Below are positions 38,431 through 47,648 of a DNA stretch of 64,000 nt, in pieces. Every line of letters starts with the position of its first letter. Within the stretch, counting starts at the first letter, position 1. The DNA is from Tupaia tana (taxonomy: Eukaryota > Chordata > Mammalia > Scandentia > Tupaiidae): assembly GCA_026018925.1 (NCBI GenBank), contig JAKSZU010000008.1:59690027-59754026 (forward strand). The letters run 5' to 3'. The notes beneath the pieces are model-generated. The model was not told the DNA's origin. It ran no database searches and saw nothing but the letters and a program-made list of their open reading frames with translations. The position numbers and the translations under genes were made by a program.

Positions 38431-38934
38431 AAAATTGTGAAATGGAAATGACAAAAATGAAAACATTCTGGAGAAATTTTCTAGAATGAAGGAAAAAAAC
38501 AATGTCTTCTGAATTTGGTAAATGGCTTAAAGTATTTCTGATTTTACACTAGAAATACGATACCTGATAACACATATGATTTCATAAATGAGGTATAGAA
38601 GATTAGACATAACTTATTTGGCAAACATTAGGACTCTGAAAATGGATCATTCCCTTAAAACATGACAAATGAATATTTACATTTAGTAATATTAAGGGTA
38701 TTACAAAGAGTCTAAAAAGGAAGTATTGATGGGTATGTTTATGCCGCATCTTTGAGGAGCTTTGGTGATAATGGTGATGAGTGGAATACAGTAAACGGCC
38801 ATTGGGAATTAGTATCTAGGTATGGAGATTGTACTAAGACATATTAAATAATTAGGAAGAAATTGGTGTTGACCTGGATAGGTATTTAATGAAAAGAAAA
38901 GTAGGTGGTTAGGAAAAACAGGAATGAGGGGTAG
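38431..38934. other. Unique AT-rich non-coding DNA
   Basis: Nothing recognised. Confidence 0.5.
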
Positions 38935-39050
38935 TTTAGAGTGGTCAGGAAGGACATCAGTACTTCAGTTGGGTTTGGCCTGAGTCTTGAAGAACTGACA
39001 GGACTCTAGGAGACTGAGAAAAATGGGAAGGCATTCCAGTCTATGATCAG
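38935..39050 (-). mobile_element. L2 fragment
   Basis: Reversed L2 landmarks: 'ggcctgagtcttgaagaact', '..gaaaaatgggaaggcattcca'. The following 39080-39200 (acactttg-less '..gtgttttactaagcact') may be another old repeat. Confidence 0.5.
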
Positions 39051-39535
39051 CAATATATGGTTGCCACCGTCGACAAACACCTTAGCATATGCTTTCTCTA
39101 GGTGTTTTACTAAGCACTCTGGGAGATAGAAGCAGATAAATGCACCTATCCATGACAAATTTACAACTTCGTTAGCTATTTGTCAAATTTTCCTTAGAAG
39201 ACCTTTTTAATAAAGCTAGAAAGCATACAGACTTATGGACCCAAATGGGTCACCATGACTATCAAGCAGCAGAATTCTGGTTGGAATGAAAGATATACCT
39301 GATGTATTTCATTGTTCTTATGTTTTAATGTATTCCTAGGAAATGGAAGAAATAAGACCTCAATCCTTTAAGTCGCAGTTTTCTCATATCTAAAATGAAG
39401 GTATTAACGAGTTCACTCTTTAAGAGTACTTGCAGATTCTTATTGAATAGTTCTTTGTTCTAAGGTTATCAGTGTAAAATTTTGTAAAGTGAAAGATTTA
39501 CCTATTAAATCTTAATTTTAATTGGTGATTGTATG

Positions 39536-39604
39536 TTAGGTTGTCAGGAAAGTCATGATATATTTTTTATGCAAAGATGCATCATGACTTTCCTGAAGTC
39601 TCAA
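39536..39604. mobile_element. Mariner-type MITE, 69 bp
   Basis: The left end ttaggttgtcaggaaagtca and right end tgactttcctgaagtctcaa are inverted, with a TA after the right end (39605-39606). The centre is nearly all stem, so the single strand could fold into one hairpin. Confidence 0.85.
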
Positions 39605-39606
39605 TA

Positions 39607-40784
39607 AAAATGGAGTATGTCTCATAAAAACTGCTACATGTTATTTTTGCCTCATTTACAGGTTAAAAAATAGCTTGAATTGAAAATTGAAATAGACTGT
39701 TTGGAGATCCTGCTTCATTAGCCAACACCAGAAATTGTACCTGTTGCTCAGAATTTTGTAAAACCAAAGTACCAATATAATGTCTAATTATGAAAAATCT
39801 GTACGATTGTATTATATTGATCTTCTCTTCAGTCTACCTGTTCTCTGTTCTTTAAAATTTTCCAGAGATTAATATGAAAAAGAGCGTTAAGTATGGACTT
39901 CAAGACACTAGACAACTATTGAAGTGCATTAACTGAAATATGCTATAATTTTATGTGATAGGGTAGATTGAGGAATGTTAACCAGTTTTAACTTATTCCC
40001 TCCAATTGCAATTTCTTGGACACCTTGACTGTCTTCGGCCCTCATTCTGTGACGCATGTATTATCTTCGGGATAGAATCACACATCAGACACATACAGAA
40101 AGCAAAGATGCCCAGTTTTGTCTTTTAGTTACAAAAGCTGAGGTCTCAGTATAGATGTGTTTGTGAAGAAAATATAATGACCTATACGAGCATCCCTCAG
40201 CTTTTATTTTCAAGATAAAACAAGATTTTCTCAGATGGAAGAGAATTAATGAGTGACTAAATCACAATCTTTTAAGGAGAAAGTGAATCACCTCACTTCT
40301 GCCCCTAGTCAATGCCAGGATGTGAATTGTGGATAGAGTCCTCCAGTAGGTTTATTAGTAGAATACCAGATGGGACCTGTGTTTCTTTTCCTACATAGGC
40401 TCTAGAGTCAGCAAGACCTCAGGGAACGATCAGCCTAAGGCAGCCTCACTGCCGTTCCTGGTCCCCTCGTAACAGAAAAGAATCAACCGTATTCCCATGT
40501 ACCTGAGGGACTACAAGTACTTAGGAACCGATATTTACCTGTTTGGACCAAAAACTTAGGACCAGAAGAAAGAAGAGATTCAAAGGGATGCTAAGATGGA
40601 TAGATGACAGTAAGGACCAAATGCTTTCTTTCCCGGCATCTTCTTCTCCTTCCTATGTTGGGTCACTAAATATACTCCCTGGAACTGATATAAAACCCTG
40701 GATTGAATAGGTTTCTATCCCCTAGGAGGTTAGGAACTGAAAAGTAAATTTAGTTATTGAATAATGGGTAAGATAGCAAAACCT
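39607..40784. other. Unique non-coding DNA
   Basis: No gene or repeat recognised. Confidence 0.5.
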
Positions 40785-41010
40785 GATACGGTACATACTG
40801 TCCCAAATACTGTTCTAGGTACTTTATAGGTAGTGGCTAAAGTCTCACACAACCATATGAGATAGTTATTATTTTTATCTCCATTGTATCGATGGTTAAA
40901 CTGAGGCCAAAACAGATCTCATCCAGTATTACACAGGTAGTTCAGTTACAAAGCCAGAATTCAAATCTAGGCGGTCTATATCAGACTACACTAAACCATT
41001 TCTCAAAGAG
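40785..41010 (-). mobile_element. MIR relic, nearly full length
   Basis: Reversed MIR in full order: 'actgttctaggtacttta', 'cacacaaccatatgagatag', 'ttatctccattgta', 'ggttaaactgaggcc', 'attacacaggtag', 'gccagaattcaaatc'. It is the best-preserved MIR in the window. Confidence 0.85.
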
Positions 41011-41754
41011 ATGTAGAAGAATAAGTTAGATTTATATCACAACTGTGTCTGTGACTTGTATTTCATATGCATTATGCTTATTTTGGAGAAATCTTATGAA
41101 ACAGACTTTGAGGTTTATTTCTGAATGTACTCTGGCCGCTTTGTTGAGGTGCTGCTTTTTATATTTATATTACACAGTGTCCTTTCTGGAAGACCATGAA
41201 GTAATTTCTGTCTTTTCTTAGTACCGGAAATATTTGGGCTTCTCCTAAGCAACTGCTTTATTTGTATTTTGTAGAAAAATCAACTATTTAATCTCATTTC
41301 TATGTTTTCATAGGCTGCTACCTAACTTAGAGCCAAACGTCAAGCTGGCTATTGGCAAGTCTCTGTAAATTTATGACCTGTGTTGTGTGCACTCACCGTA
41401 CTGTTCTATCCCAACTTTCCCTATGCTTTGCCTTTTACCTATTTTAATTTACTTTATCTGTCAGTAATGTACATATCTTAGTGAAACACCTTAAATCCTC
41501 TCTGAGAAAAGCAGGTTGTAAATACATGCAAATATTATTTTTCTTTGCTTCCAAACTACATCACACTTAGATCTTTATTGGTCAGCAGAAGGACCCCAAT
41601 GATTACTTTATAGCAGTAATGTCATTCGTCCATTGGCACATTTTATCCCTAGAGGACAGAGAGGATAAGCTGTGCAGGGCACAGTGTGCTCACTCTTCCC
41701 TGCTTTCCATTCTTGAGCCAAAGTGCTGTGGTGGAAAGAAATGTTGGCTGTGGG
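41011..41754. other. Unique non-coding DNA
   Basis: No gene. The minus-strand ORF at 41608-41886 overlaps the next MIR and is not coding. Confidence 0.5.
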
Positions 41755-41905
41755 GAAGAGTAGTATAGCAGAGTGGTTTAGTGTATGATTCTGCTGCCTA
41801 CTTCCATGTGACCCTGGGCAAGTTACTTTTCTGTGCCTCAGTTTCCTTATCTGTAAAACAGAGCTAAAATGATAACCCACATTCATGTAGTTATTGTGAA
41901 TATTT

Positions 41906-42044
41906 TATATATATATACATACATATATATATACACACATACACACACACAGAGATATATATGTGTATATACATATACATATGTATACACACACACACAT
42001 ATATATATATACACACACACACACATATATATATATGTATGTAT
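41906..42044. repeat. (TA)n/(CA)n alternating microsatellite
   Basis: About 140 bp of TA, TATACA and CA units in blocks, all alternating purine-pyrimidine. It is directly followed by the T-run of a reverse SINE, so it may be that SINE's tail. Confidence 0.95.
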
Positions 42045-42323
42045 GGTTTTTTTTGGGGGGGGAGAGGTTTTTTTTTTTTTTTTTTTTGCTATAAGGCATG
42101 TACTCTCGCCGGAAAGGCAGAGAGAGACAGAGACAGAAAGCGAGAAATCACCCCCCAGGGGGATGGCCACGTTGCAATCCCTTCTCCTCCATTCTCCTTG
42201 CGGGATCTTGGGCACGCTTGCACGCAAGCCCGGCATTAATTTAAGCCATGGAGTCCAGGACTCAAACTGTGGTCAACTACATGGGAGTCCAGTGATGTAG
42301 CCATTATGCCATCTGCTGATCCC
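42045..42323 (-). mobile_element. tRNA-derived SINE, long type
   Basis: Reverse copy with a G-interrupted poly-T and a full body, ending in 'ctgctgatccc'. A gaatatt..atatat motif lies before the microsatellite (41898) and after the SINE (42325). This suggests that the microsatellite and SINE entered as one unit. Confidence 0.9.
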
Positions 42324-42509
42324 AGAATATTAGATATATTAATGGAGGTAAATATGTATTACTTTAAATGGGTACTCACTACAGTGACTAGTCAGTGGGA
42401 CGGGGGGCAGAGAATTAGAAAAGAGAATGTTGACCGTCAATAACCCAAATAGGTTATTCTTGATGTAACTTAGGAAAGGCCAGCACAAGTAGTTTTATTT
42501 TTATTATTC

Positions 42510-42735
42510 ATGATAGAGCATGTGTGTGTGGAACAGAGCAAGGGGGGAGGGGTTACCCTGTATACTGCTCAGTCACACTGCAATCCCTTCTTCTAGTCCT
42601 TGAACCCACCAGGACTCTGGGCAGGCAAGCACACTCCCAGCATGCTTTTAGGCTGGTCAGGTCTGGGAATCAAATCAATATGTGGCTTCCAGCTCTGTGG
42701 TCCCATATCCTTCGGACTGCATTTCAGAGACTGGT
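42510..42735 (-). mobile_element. Degraded SINE of long type
   Basis: Scattered landmarks in reverse: 'agagcatgtgtgtgtgg', 'cacactgcaatcccttctt', 'gggcaggcaagcacactccc', 'gtcaggtctgggaatcaaat'. Head poorly kept. Confidence 0.6.
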
Positions 42736-43256
42736 CCTGTTTATTGTTTCATTTTAGCTTCCTCAAGTCTGAAACATATATTTTTATTTAAATTTTTACA
42801 TATTCTTTGAAGCATTATAATTACAGAGCAAGAAAGCATGTTAAGTTCACAAGCACTGACCAGAATAGTAACCACATTCAATCTTATGAAAGACTATCAG
42901 AGAAGGAAGAGTACCTGTATTCACCTTGGAAAAGGGAGAAAATTCTTTTTCCTCTCTAATCAATATTTTCTCTTTCAAATATTCTTTTTTCTCATGCAAT
43001 AAGAAATTCTCGTAAGATATTTGTTAAACTTTTGCTTCCAGTCTTGGAAAAATGTGAACATATAAATATATTTGAGAGCTCCAATGTAATAGAAGACATT
43101 TTTCAAGAAGCTATGGAACTGGCAAGAGATATAATATCTGGTGAATGTCCCTATCGTCAAGGAGGTTATAACCTGGTAAAGATAGGCATGTAACTGAATA
43201 TTTCATGCCAGAATATGAGAACAAGCATGCACACATATACACAGTTACAGGACTGC
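42736..43256. other. Unique AT-rich non-coding DNA
   Basis: Nothing recognised. Confidence 0.5.
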
Positions 43257-43294
43257 TAGGTTAGGGTTAGAGTTAGGGTTAGGGTTAGGGTTAG
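43257..43294. repeat. Interstitial telomeric repeat (TTAGGG)n
   Basis: About six hexamer units of the vertebrate telomere sequence, with one variant (ttagag) and a slightly shortened first unit. The G-rich strand is on plus. Unique sequence lies on both sides. Confidence 0.95.
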
Positions 43295-43812
43295 CATCAC
43301 TGTAAAGGTTTTCAGAGAGTATTTGGGGAAAACATCTGAAGCCACTGAACAGAGGAAAAGAGGAGAGAGAAGAATGGAGAGGAAGATAGAAAAGAAGGTG
43401 AGAATGGGATCATGGAAAGAGAACAGGAGGAAGAGAGGAAACACACAACATAAAGGACATTACTAGAGATGATTTGTGACAGGGATTGGATGATGTAAAG
43501 GCACTGGCATGTGGGGTGAATTATGGGGGAATTCCAAGTTGGAGAATAGGATACATTAGAAAACAGGTTTCTGGGAAGCAGTGGGCTTGACAGAGCATAG
43601 CAGTTGAAAAGGAAGTGAGTTTGGACTACTTGTAGCAGAAAGCCATTTAAGATAATAAGATCTGCTCTTTAGAAAGGTAGCATTGGAGAATATGTCTTGT
43701 AAGACAATGAGGATTGAGAAGGGAGAACAATTTTAGAGAAGAGAAAGGGAAAGTATCTCCTCTCAGGGACTTTTATTTTTCTTCAATATGTATGAATCTC
43801 CCTTTTGTCTTT
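43295..43812. other. Purine-rich unique DNA
   Basis: 43340-43440 is A/G-rich (gaggaaaagaggagagag..). No gene. Confidence 0.5.
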
Positions 43813-43979
43813 TTATTTTAAAGAATTATTTAATTTGCTATTGGGCACGTGTGCTCACTAGAGAGAGAGAAAGAAAAGGAGTGAGACAGCAAGCTGCCAG
43901 GTCAGGGACTCAAACCATGGTCACCCATGTGAGAGTCCAGTCCAGTGCTTTAGACCACCATGGCACCTGCTGACTCCCC
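43813..43979 (-). mobile_element. tRNA-derived SINE, short type
   Basis: Reverse copy with 'gggcacgtgtgctcactag', (GA)n, 'gagacagcaagctgcc', 'gggactcaaaccatgg' and the head complement ending in 'cctgctgactcccc'. It abuts the long-type copy at 43988 head to tail. Confidence 0.85.
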
Positions 43980-43987
43980 ACCACCCC

Positions 43988-44227
43988 CTTTTAAGTTTTT
44001 TGCCATAGGCCATGTGTGTTCACGAGAGAGACAGAGAGAGGGAAAGCAAGAAATTACCTCTTTGAGGGCATGGCCACACAGAAATCTCTTTTCCTCCATT
44101 CTCTTGGGGTATTTGGGCATGCATGCACAGGTGCCTGGCGTGATTCTCAAGCTTCCAGGTTTGGATTTGAACTGTAGTCAACCATGTGGGAGTCTAGCAT
44201 CATAAGCACCATGCCATCTTCTGGCCC
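43988..44227 (-). mobile_element. tRNA-derived SINE, long type, old
   Basis: Reverse copy from 'ttttttgccataggccatgt' to 'catcttctggccc'. An 'agggact..tttt' motif occurs both before the short-type SINE (43766) and after this one (44228). The two SINEs may therefore have been inserted at, or one into, the same site. Confidence 0.85.
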
Positions 44228-44260
44228 TAGGGACTGCTTTTGATGAGCCTGCTCTGTTAC

Positions 44261-44406
44261 TTTTTTCTTTTCTTTCTTTTCCCTTTCCCTTTCCCTTTCT
44301 CCTTTCCTTTCCTTTCTTTTCCTTTCCTTTCCTTTCCTTTCCTTTCCTTTCCTTTCCTTTCCTTTTTCTTTTCCTTTCCTTCCTTTCTTTCTTTCTTTCT
44401 TCCTTA
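44261..44406. repeat. (CCTTT)n pyrimidine repeat
   Basis: Some 145 bp of CCTTT, CCCTTT and CTTT units without a purine. Purine ORFs on the other strand are artefacts. Confidence 0.95.
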
Positions 44407-45053
44407 AATTTATTTAGCTCAGAGAAAAGCATGGCTTACTGCTGTTGCTAATATCAGGACTGCATTATTGTCCTCTTACCCTATCTTTGTTTCTAATTTT
44501 CTGGGATAAATTTCCTCTATAATAAATATTCAGTTGTGTAGTAAGCAGATGGACATTGGAAGCTGTAGCTACAGTTTCTTTTTTGAAATCTATCAGCCTA
44601 TAGCAGAGGCTTAACAGTGTTTAAAATCTTGGAAGATCACCAGAGAAGGGGTATAAATGGAAAAGACCAAGGACAGAACTTCATAGAAACAGAAATATAA
44701 AGGACAAAAGAAAAACCAAGGGTTGGGGAAGTGAATAGTGTTAGAAAAGCCAGGATATTTAATGAAGACTGATAGTCTAACAAATGCTGTGATAAGTCCA
44801 TCTCGACTACTACTAGGTCAGTCATTGGTAATTGACCAGTTAATGGTAGATCCACAGTTGCTTTTTCTCTTAAAAACACCATTCTGATGTAAGACAATTA
44901 AAATATTGGTAACCAGAAAGTCAGGGTCACTTTTTTTATTTTACCAAACTGGCATGTGGAGAACATAGGATTTGAACCCAGTCCTGACCAATTTCCAAGG
45001 TCTATGATGCATTGTAAGTGGTCATCAATACCAGGTTAACAAATCTGTATATA
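44407..45053. other. Unique DNA with possible old repeat fragments
   Basis: 44700-44880 may be reversed L2, and 44945-45025 (aggatttgaacccagtcctg) may be a MIR head. Both are weak. No gene. Confidence 0.35.
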
Positions 45054-45134
45054 TCGGGTTGTTGGAAACGTCATGAGGTATTTTGTGCAGAAAGAGTTAG
45101 AAAAAAATATGTCATGACTTTTCCAATAACCCAA
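45054..45134. mobile_element. Mariner-type MITE, 81 bp
   Basis: Inverted ends tcgggttgttggaaacgtca and tgacttttccaataacccaa, with TA on both sides (45052-45053 and 45135-45136). The most complete of the three copies. Confidence 0.9.
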
Positions 45135-45311
45135 TATTTATATAAGTAGTGAGAAAAACTGGGTCAGGGTAAAACCGGACCAAAGCTATGGTTCGGAAGA
45201 ATAATCTATGAGAAGTATGTAATGGGGATTAGGAAACATTAGATCCTAGAAGAAGGAAGGGCAGTTAGGAGACTGCAAGATAAGGGGTAGTTGGAGCCTG
45301 GTTTAGGATGT

Positions 45312-45481
45312 AGATTTGCCAGAAAAACAACAAAACTCAGGATGCTCAGTTAAATAAGAATTTCTGAATTTTTATCTGAGTATGTCCTGAATAAGATTTG
45401 GGACATAACTTATATTTTAAAATGTGTTCTTTGTCTGACATTCGTATTTAACTGGCATCCTGTATTTTTTTGGTAGCCTAC
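45312..45481. mobile_element. Palindromic DNA-transposon relic
   Basis: A long imperfect inverted repeat: 'ctcaggatgctcagttaaat' near 45335 mirrors 'atttaactggcatcctgtat' near 45447. A central 'tatgtcctgaa..gggacataactta' pair forms the inner stem. It matches the layout of an old mammalian non-autonomous DNA element whose name I cannot give with certainty. Confidence 0.65.
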
Positions 45482-45529
45482 AATGCTACAATGCAACTTT
45501 GATTCCAACTAGCATTTGTGGACTAGTTG

Positions 45530-46110
45530 AGGGTACAGTCCCCAGCAAGATAGCTTTCATCAGATGCCAGTTAAACATTCAGAAGTCCCTAAGCTTTCTG
45601 CAGTTCTCACCAAGTGGCTACAAATTTGGGAGTTTCTATGGCCTTCTAAGGTTGATAATTCACTAGAAAAAGCCACAGAATTCATGAGAGGACTATGCCT
45701 GTGATTAGTTTTATTACAAAGGACACAAATTCAGACCAGCCAAATGAAGACAGGCATAAAGCGAGGTCTAGGATGGTCTCAGAAGTGGAACTTCCAGGTC
45801 TTTTCCATGGGATCACGATTCATCCTCCTCTGGCCCCATCAGTTTTCTCACCCACCAAGAAACTGCCCTGAGCCTCCGAACTCAATGTTTTTATGAGTTC
45901 CTTTTCCTAGGCATGATCGATTACTCGAATCATTGCACTTATGATTGAACTCACTCTCCAACTCTCATCCTCTCCCCTGAAATCAGGGACTCTGCTTTGA
46001 ATACCAAGCCACTCCTATCACTTGGGAAATTCCAAGGGCTTAGAATTCCTGCCCAGGATGAAGTCCAGACAAATTCTTTATTATACAACACAGTCCTGGT
46101 ATAGTTATGC
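45530..46110. mobile_element. Old dispersed repeat, family not named
   Basis: Sequence such as 'gttttattacaaaggacac', 'cagaccagccaaatgaagac', 'ggcatgatcgattactcgaa' and 'tgattgaactcactctcc' has the flow of a known mammal-wide interspersed repeat. I recognise the pattern but not the family; it might be an LTR or an L1 3' segment. Confidence 0.45.
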
Positions 46111-47406
46111 TAATGGAATGAAGCAACAGATGAAGAAGGGATTACACCACGGAGGAATCTAAATTGATGCTGGTTTTAAGTTGATGTTAGAGGTGAGGAA
46201 ATTGAGATTGGGGTTGGGAGAATGAAAGTGCATAAATGAGCTAATTTTAGATGTCTAGAGTTGAAGTTACTGATGAAATGCTTGTTATAAATGCAAGTAG
46301 AGACAAAGAAATGCATATCTGGGGTCCCGAAGAATTGTCACAAAGATATTTGAACATGTCACATGTATCATATATATCTATCATTATATTTTTAGATATA
46401 TCATGTGTATGTATACCACATATATTTAGATGCTTAGATATGTGGATTATATTATTAGCTGTGTCTATTACACACACACAAACATGCACACACACACATA
46501 CAGTTAGAGAGAGAGAGAGGCAGAGAGAAAAGAGGAACTAAAAGGAGTCAGTCCTCCTTTCCATTAAAGTGCTGATTGCGGTTCTGAAATTTAGTAATAT
46601 TCTGTGGAAAAGAGGTATCCTGGAAAAAAGCTAATGCCCTTGTCTTACAGGAGGGACATAATAAGCCTAGAACAAAACAAACAAACAAAAGGCCTGGAAT
46701 ACCCTGCACTTTCTAAATCTTGCACAGATGATTTCTAAATGTTTTCTTTTTTCCATTTGAAATCCCTATGAAATCATCTCATTTGTTTCTTAACAATGAT
46801 ATTCATTTAAAAGCTTTTATACACTTATTCTGTAATTCATTTCTACCTATTTTTCTAAATGTTTAACATTGTGATACTCACTCACTTATATTTCTAAATA
46901 TTAATTGGATTTTTGCCCAAATTTATGTAAATTCAAAGTACTCAATTAATTGTCAGAATGTTAGGAAAATAACCTTACATGGATTTTGGCCAATTTTTAA
47001 AGTTTCTTGAAAAGGAGTGTGTAGAGCCTATGAATTTTGGTATTTTCAACATTTCAAAATTAACATATTTTGCCTCAATCAGTCTGGCTTTGAAGCTAAC
47101 CCAATCTTTACTCTTCAAAGTTTACCTTTTCTTGCAGACAGAAAGGTTAACAAAATGGAATTAAAGTCAATGCTTTTATCTATTCATGTTAAACTTATTC
47201 TTTAATTATAAAATGGCTTACAACTAGTAATAGTAAATTAATCAAAGTAATTATAGTTTTCAAATGACTGAATGGGAAATGACTGCAGTGTTTCTACATA
47301 GTATCATAAAGACTACTGGCAAAGTCACATTACAGTACATGTACTTGTAAAACATCACATGTCATTGTCTAGTATCCTAGTGCAGCTTTTTTGAGGTGGT
47401 GGAGTG
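46111..47406. other. Unique AT-rich DNA with a (CA)n/(GA)n patch
   Basis: CA-rich then GA-rich repeats at 46471-46520. Otherwise AT-rich and without genes. ORFs at 46979-47205 overlap in two frames and show no family. Confidence 0.5.
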
Positions 47407-47648
47407 GGGTTTCTGCCGTAGGGCACATATGTTTGCCAGAGTGACACAGAGACAGAGGTCAAGTGATAAATCACACCCCAAGGGAAATGACCATGTCTCA
47501 TTTCCTTCTCCTCCATTCTTCTCTTGGTATTTTGGGCACATGTGCACATGTACTGGTGTGATTTTCAAGCTGCCCACGTCTGGGACTTGAACTGTCATAG
47601 AGCATGTGGTAACCCAGTGCCTTAACCACTTTGCCACCTGCTGGCCCC
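47407..47648 (-). mobile_element. tRNA-derived SINE, long type, old
   Basis: Reverse copy from 'tttctgccgtagggcacata' to 'gccacctgctggcccc'. The A-tail is lost; the left end is G/T-rich instead of a T-run. Confidence 0.85.

Larger units (their letters stand above)
41755..42380 (+). mobile_element. MIR relic interrupted by a SINE
   Basis: MIR core at 41755-41905 (gcagagtggtttagtg.., atgtgaccctgggcaagtta, gtgcctcagtttccttatct, gtaaaacagagc). A plausible continuation of the 3' part runs from about 42325 to 42380. A SINE with its AT/CA-rich repeat lies in between. Confidence 0.75.

Noticed and set aside
41869..42300. 143-codon ORF with Tyr/Ile/Thr/His repeats
   Set aside because: A translation of the TA/CA microsatellite and the adjoining SINE.
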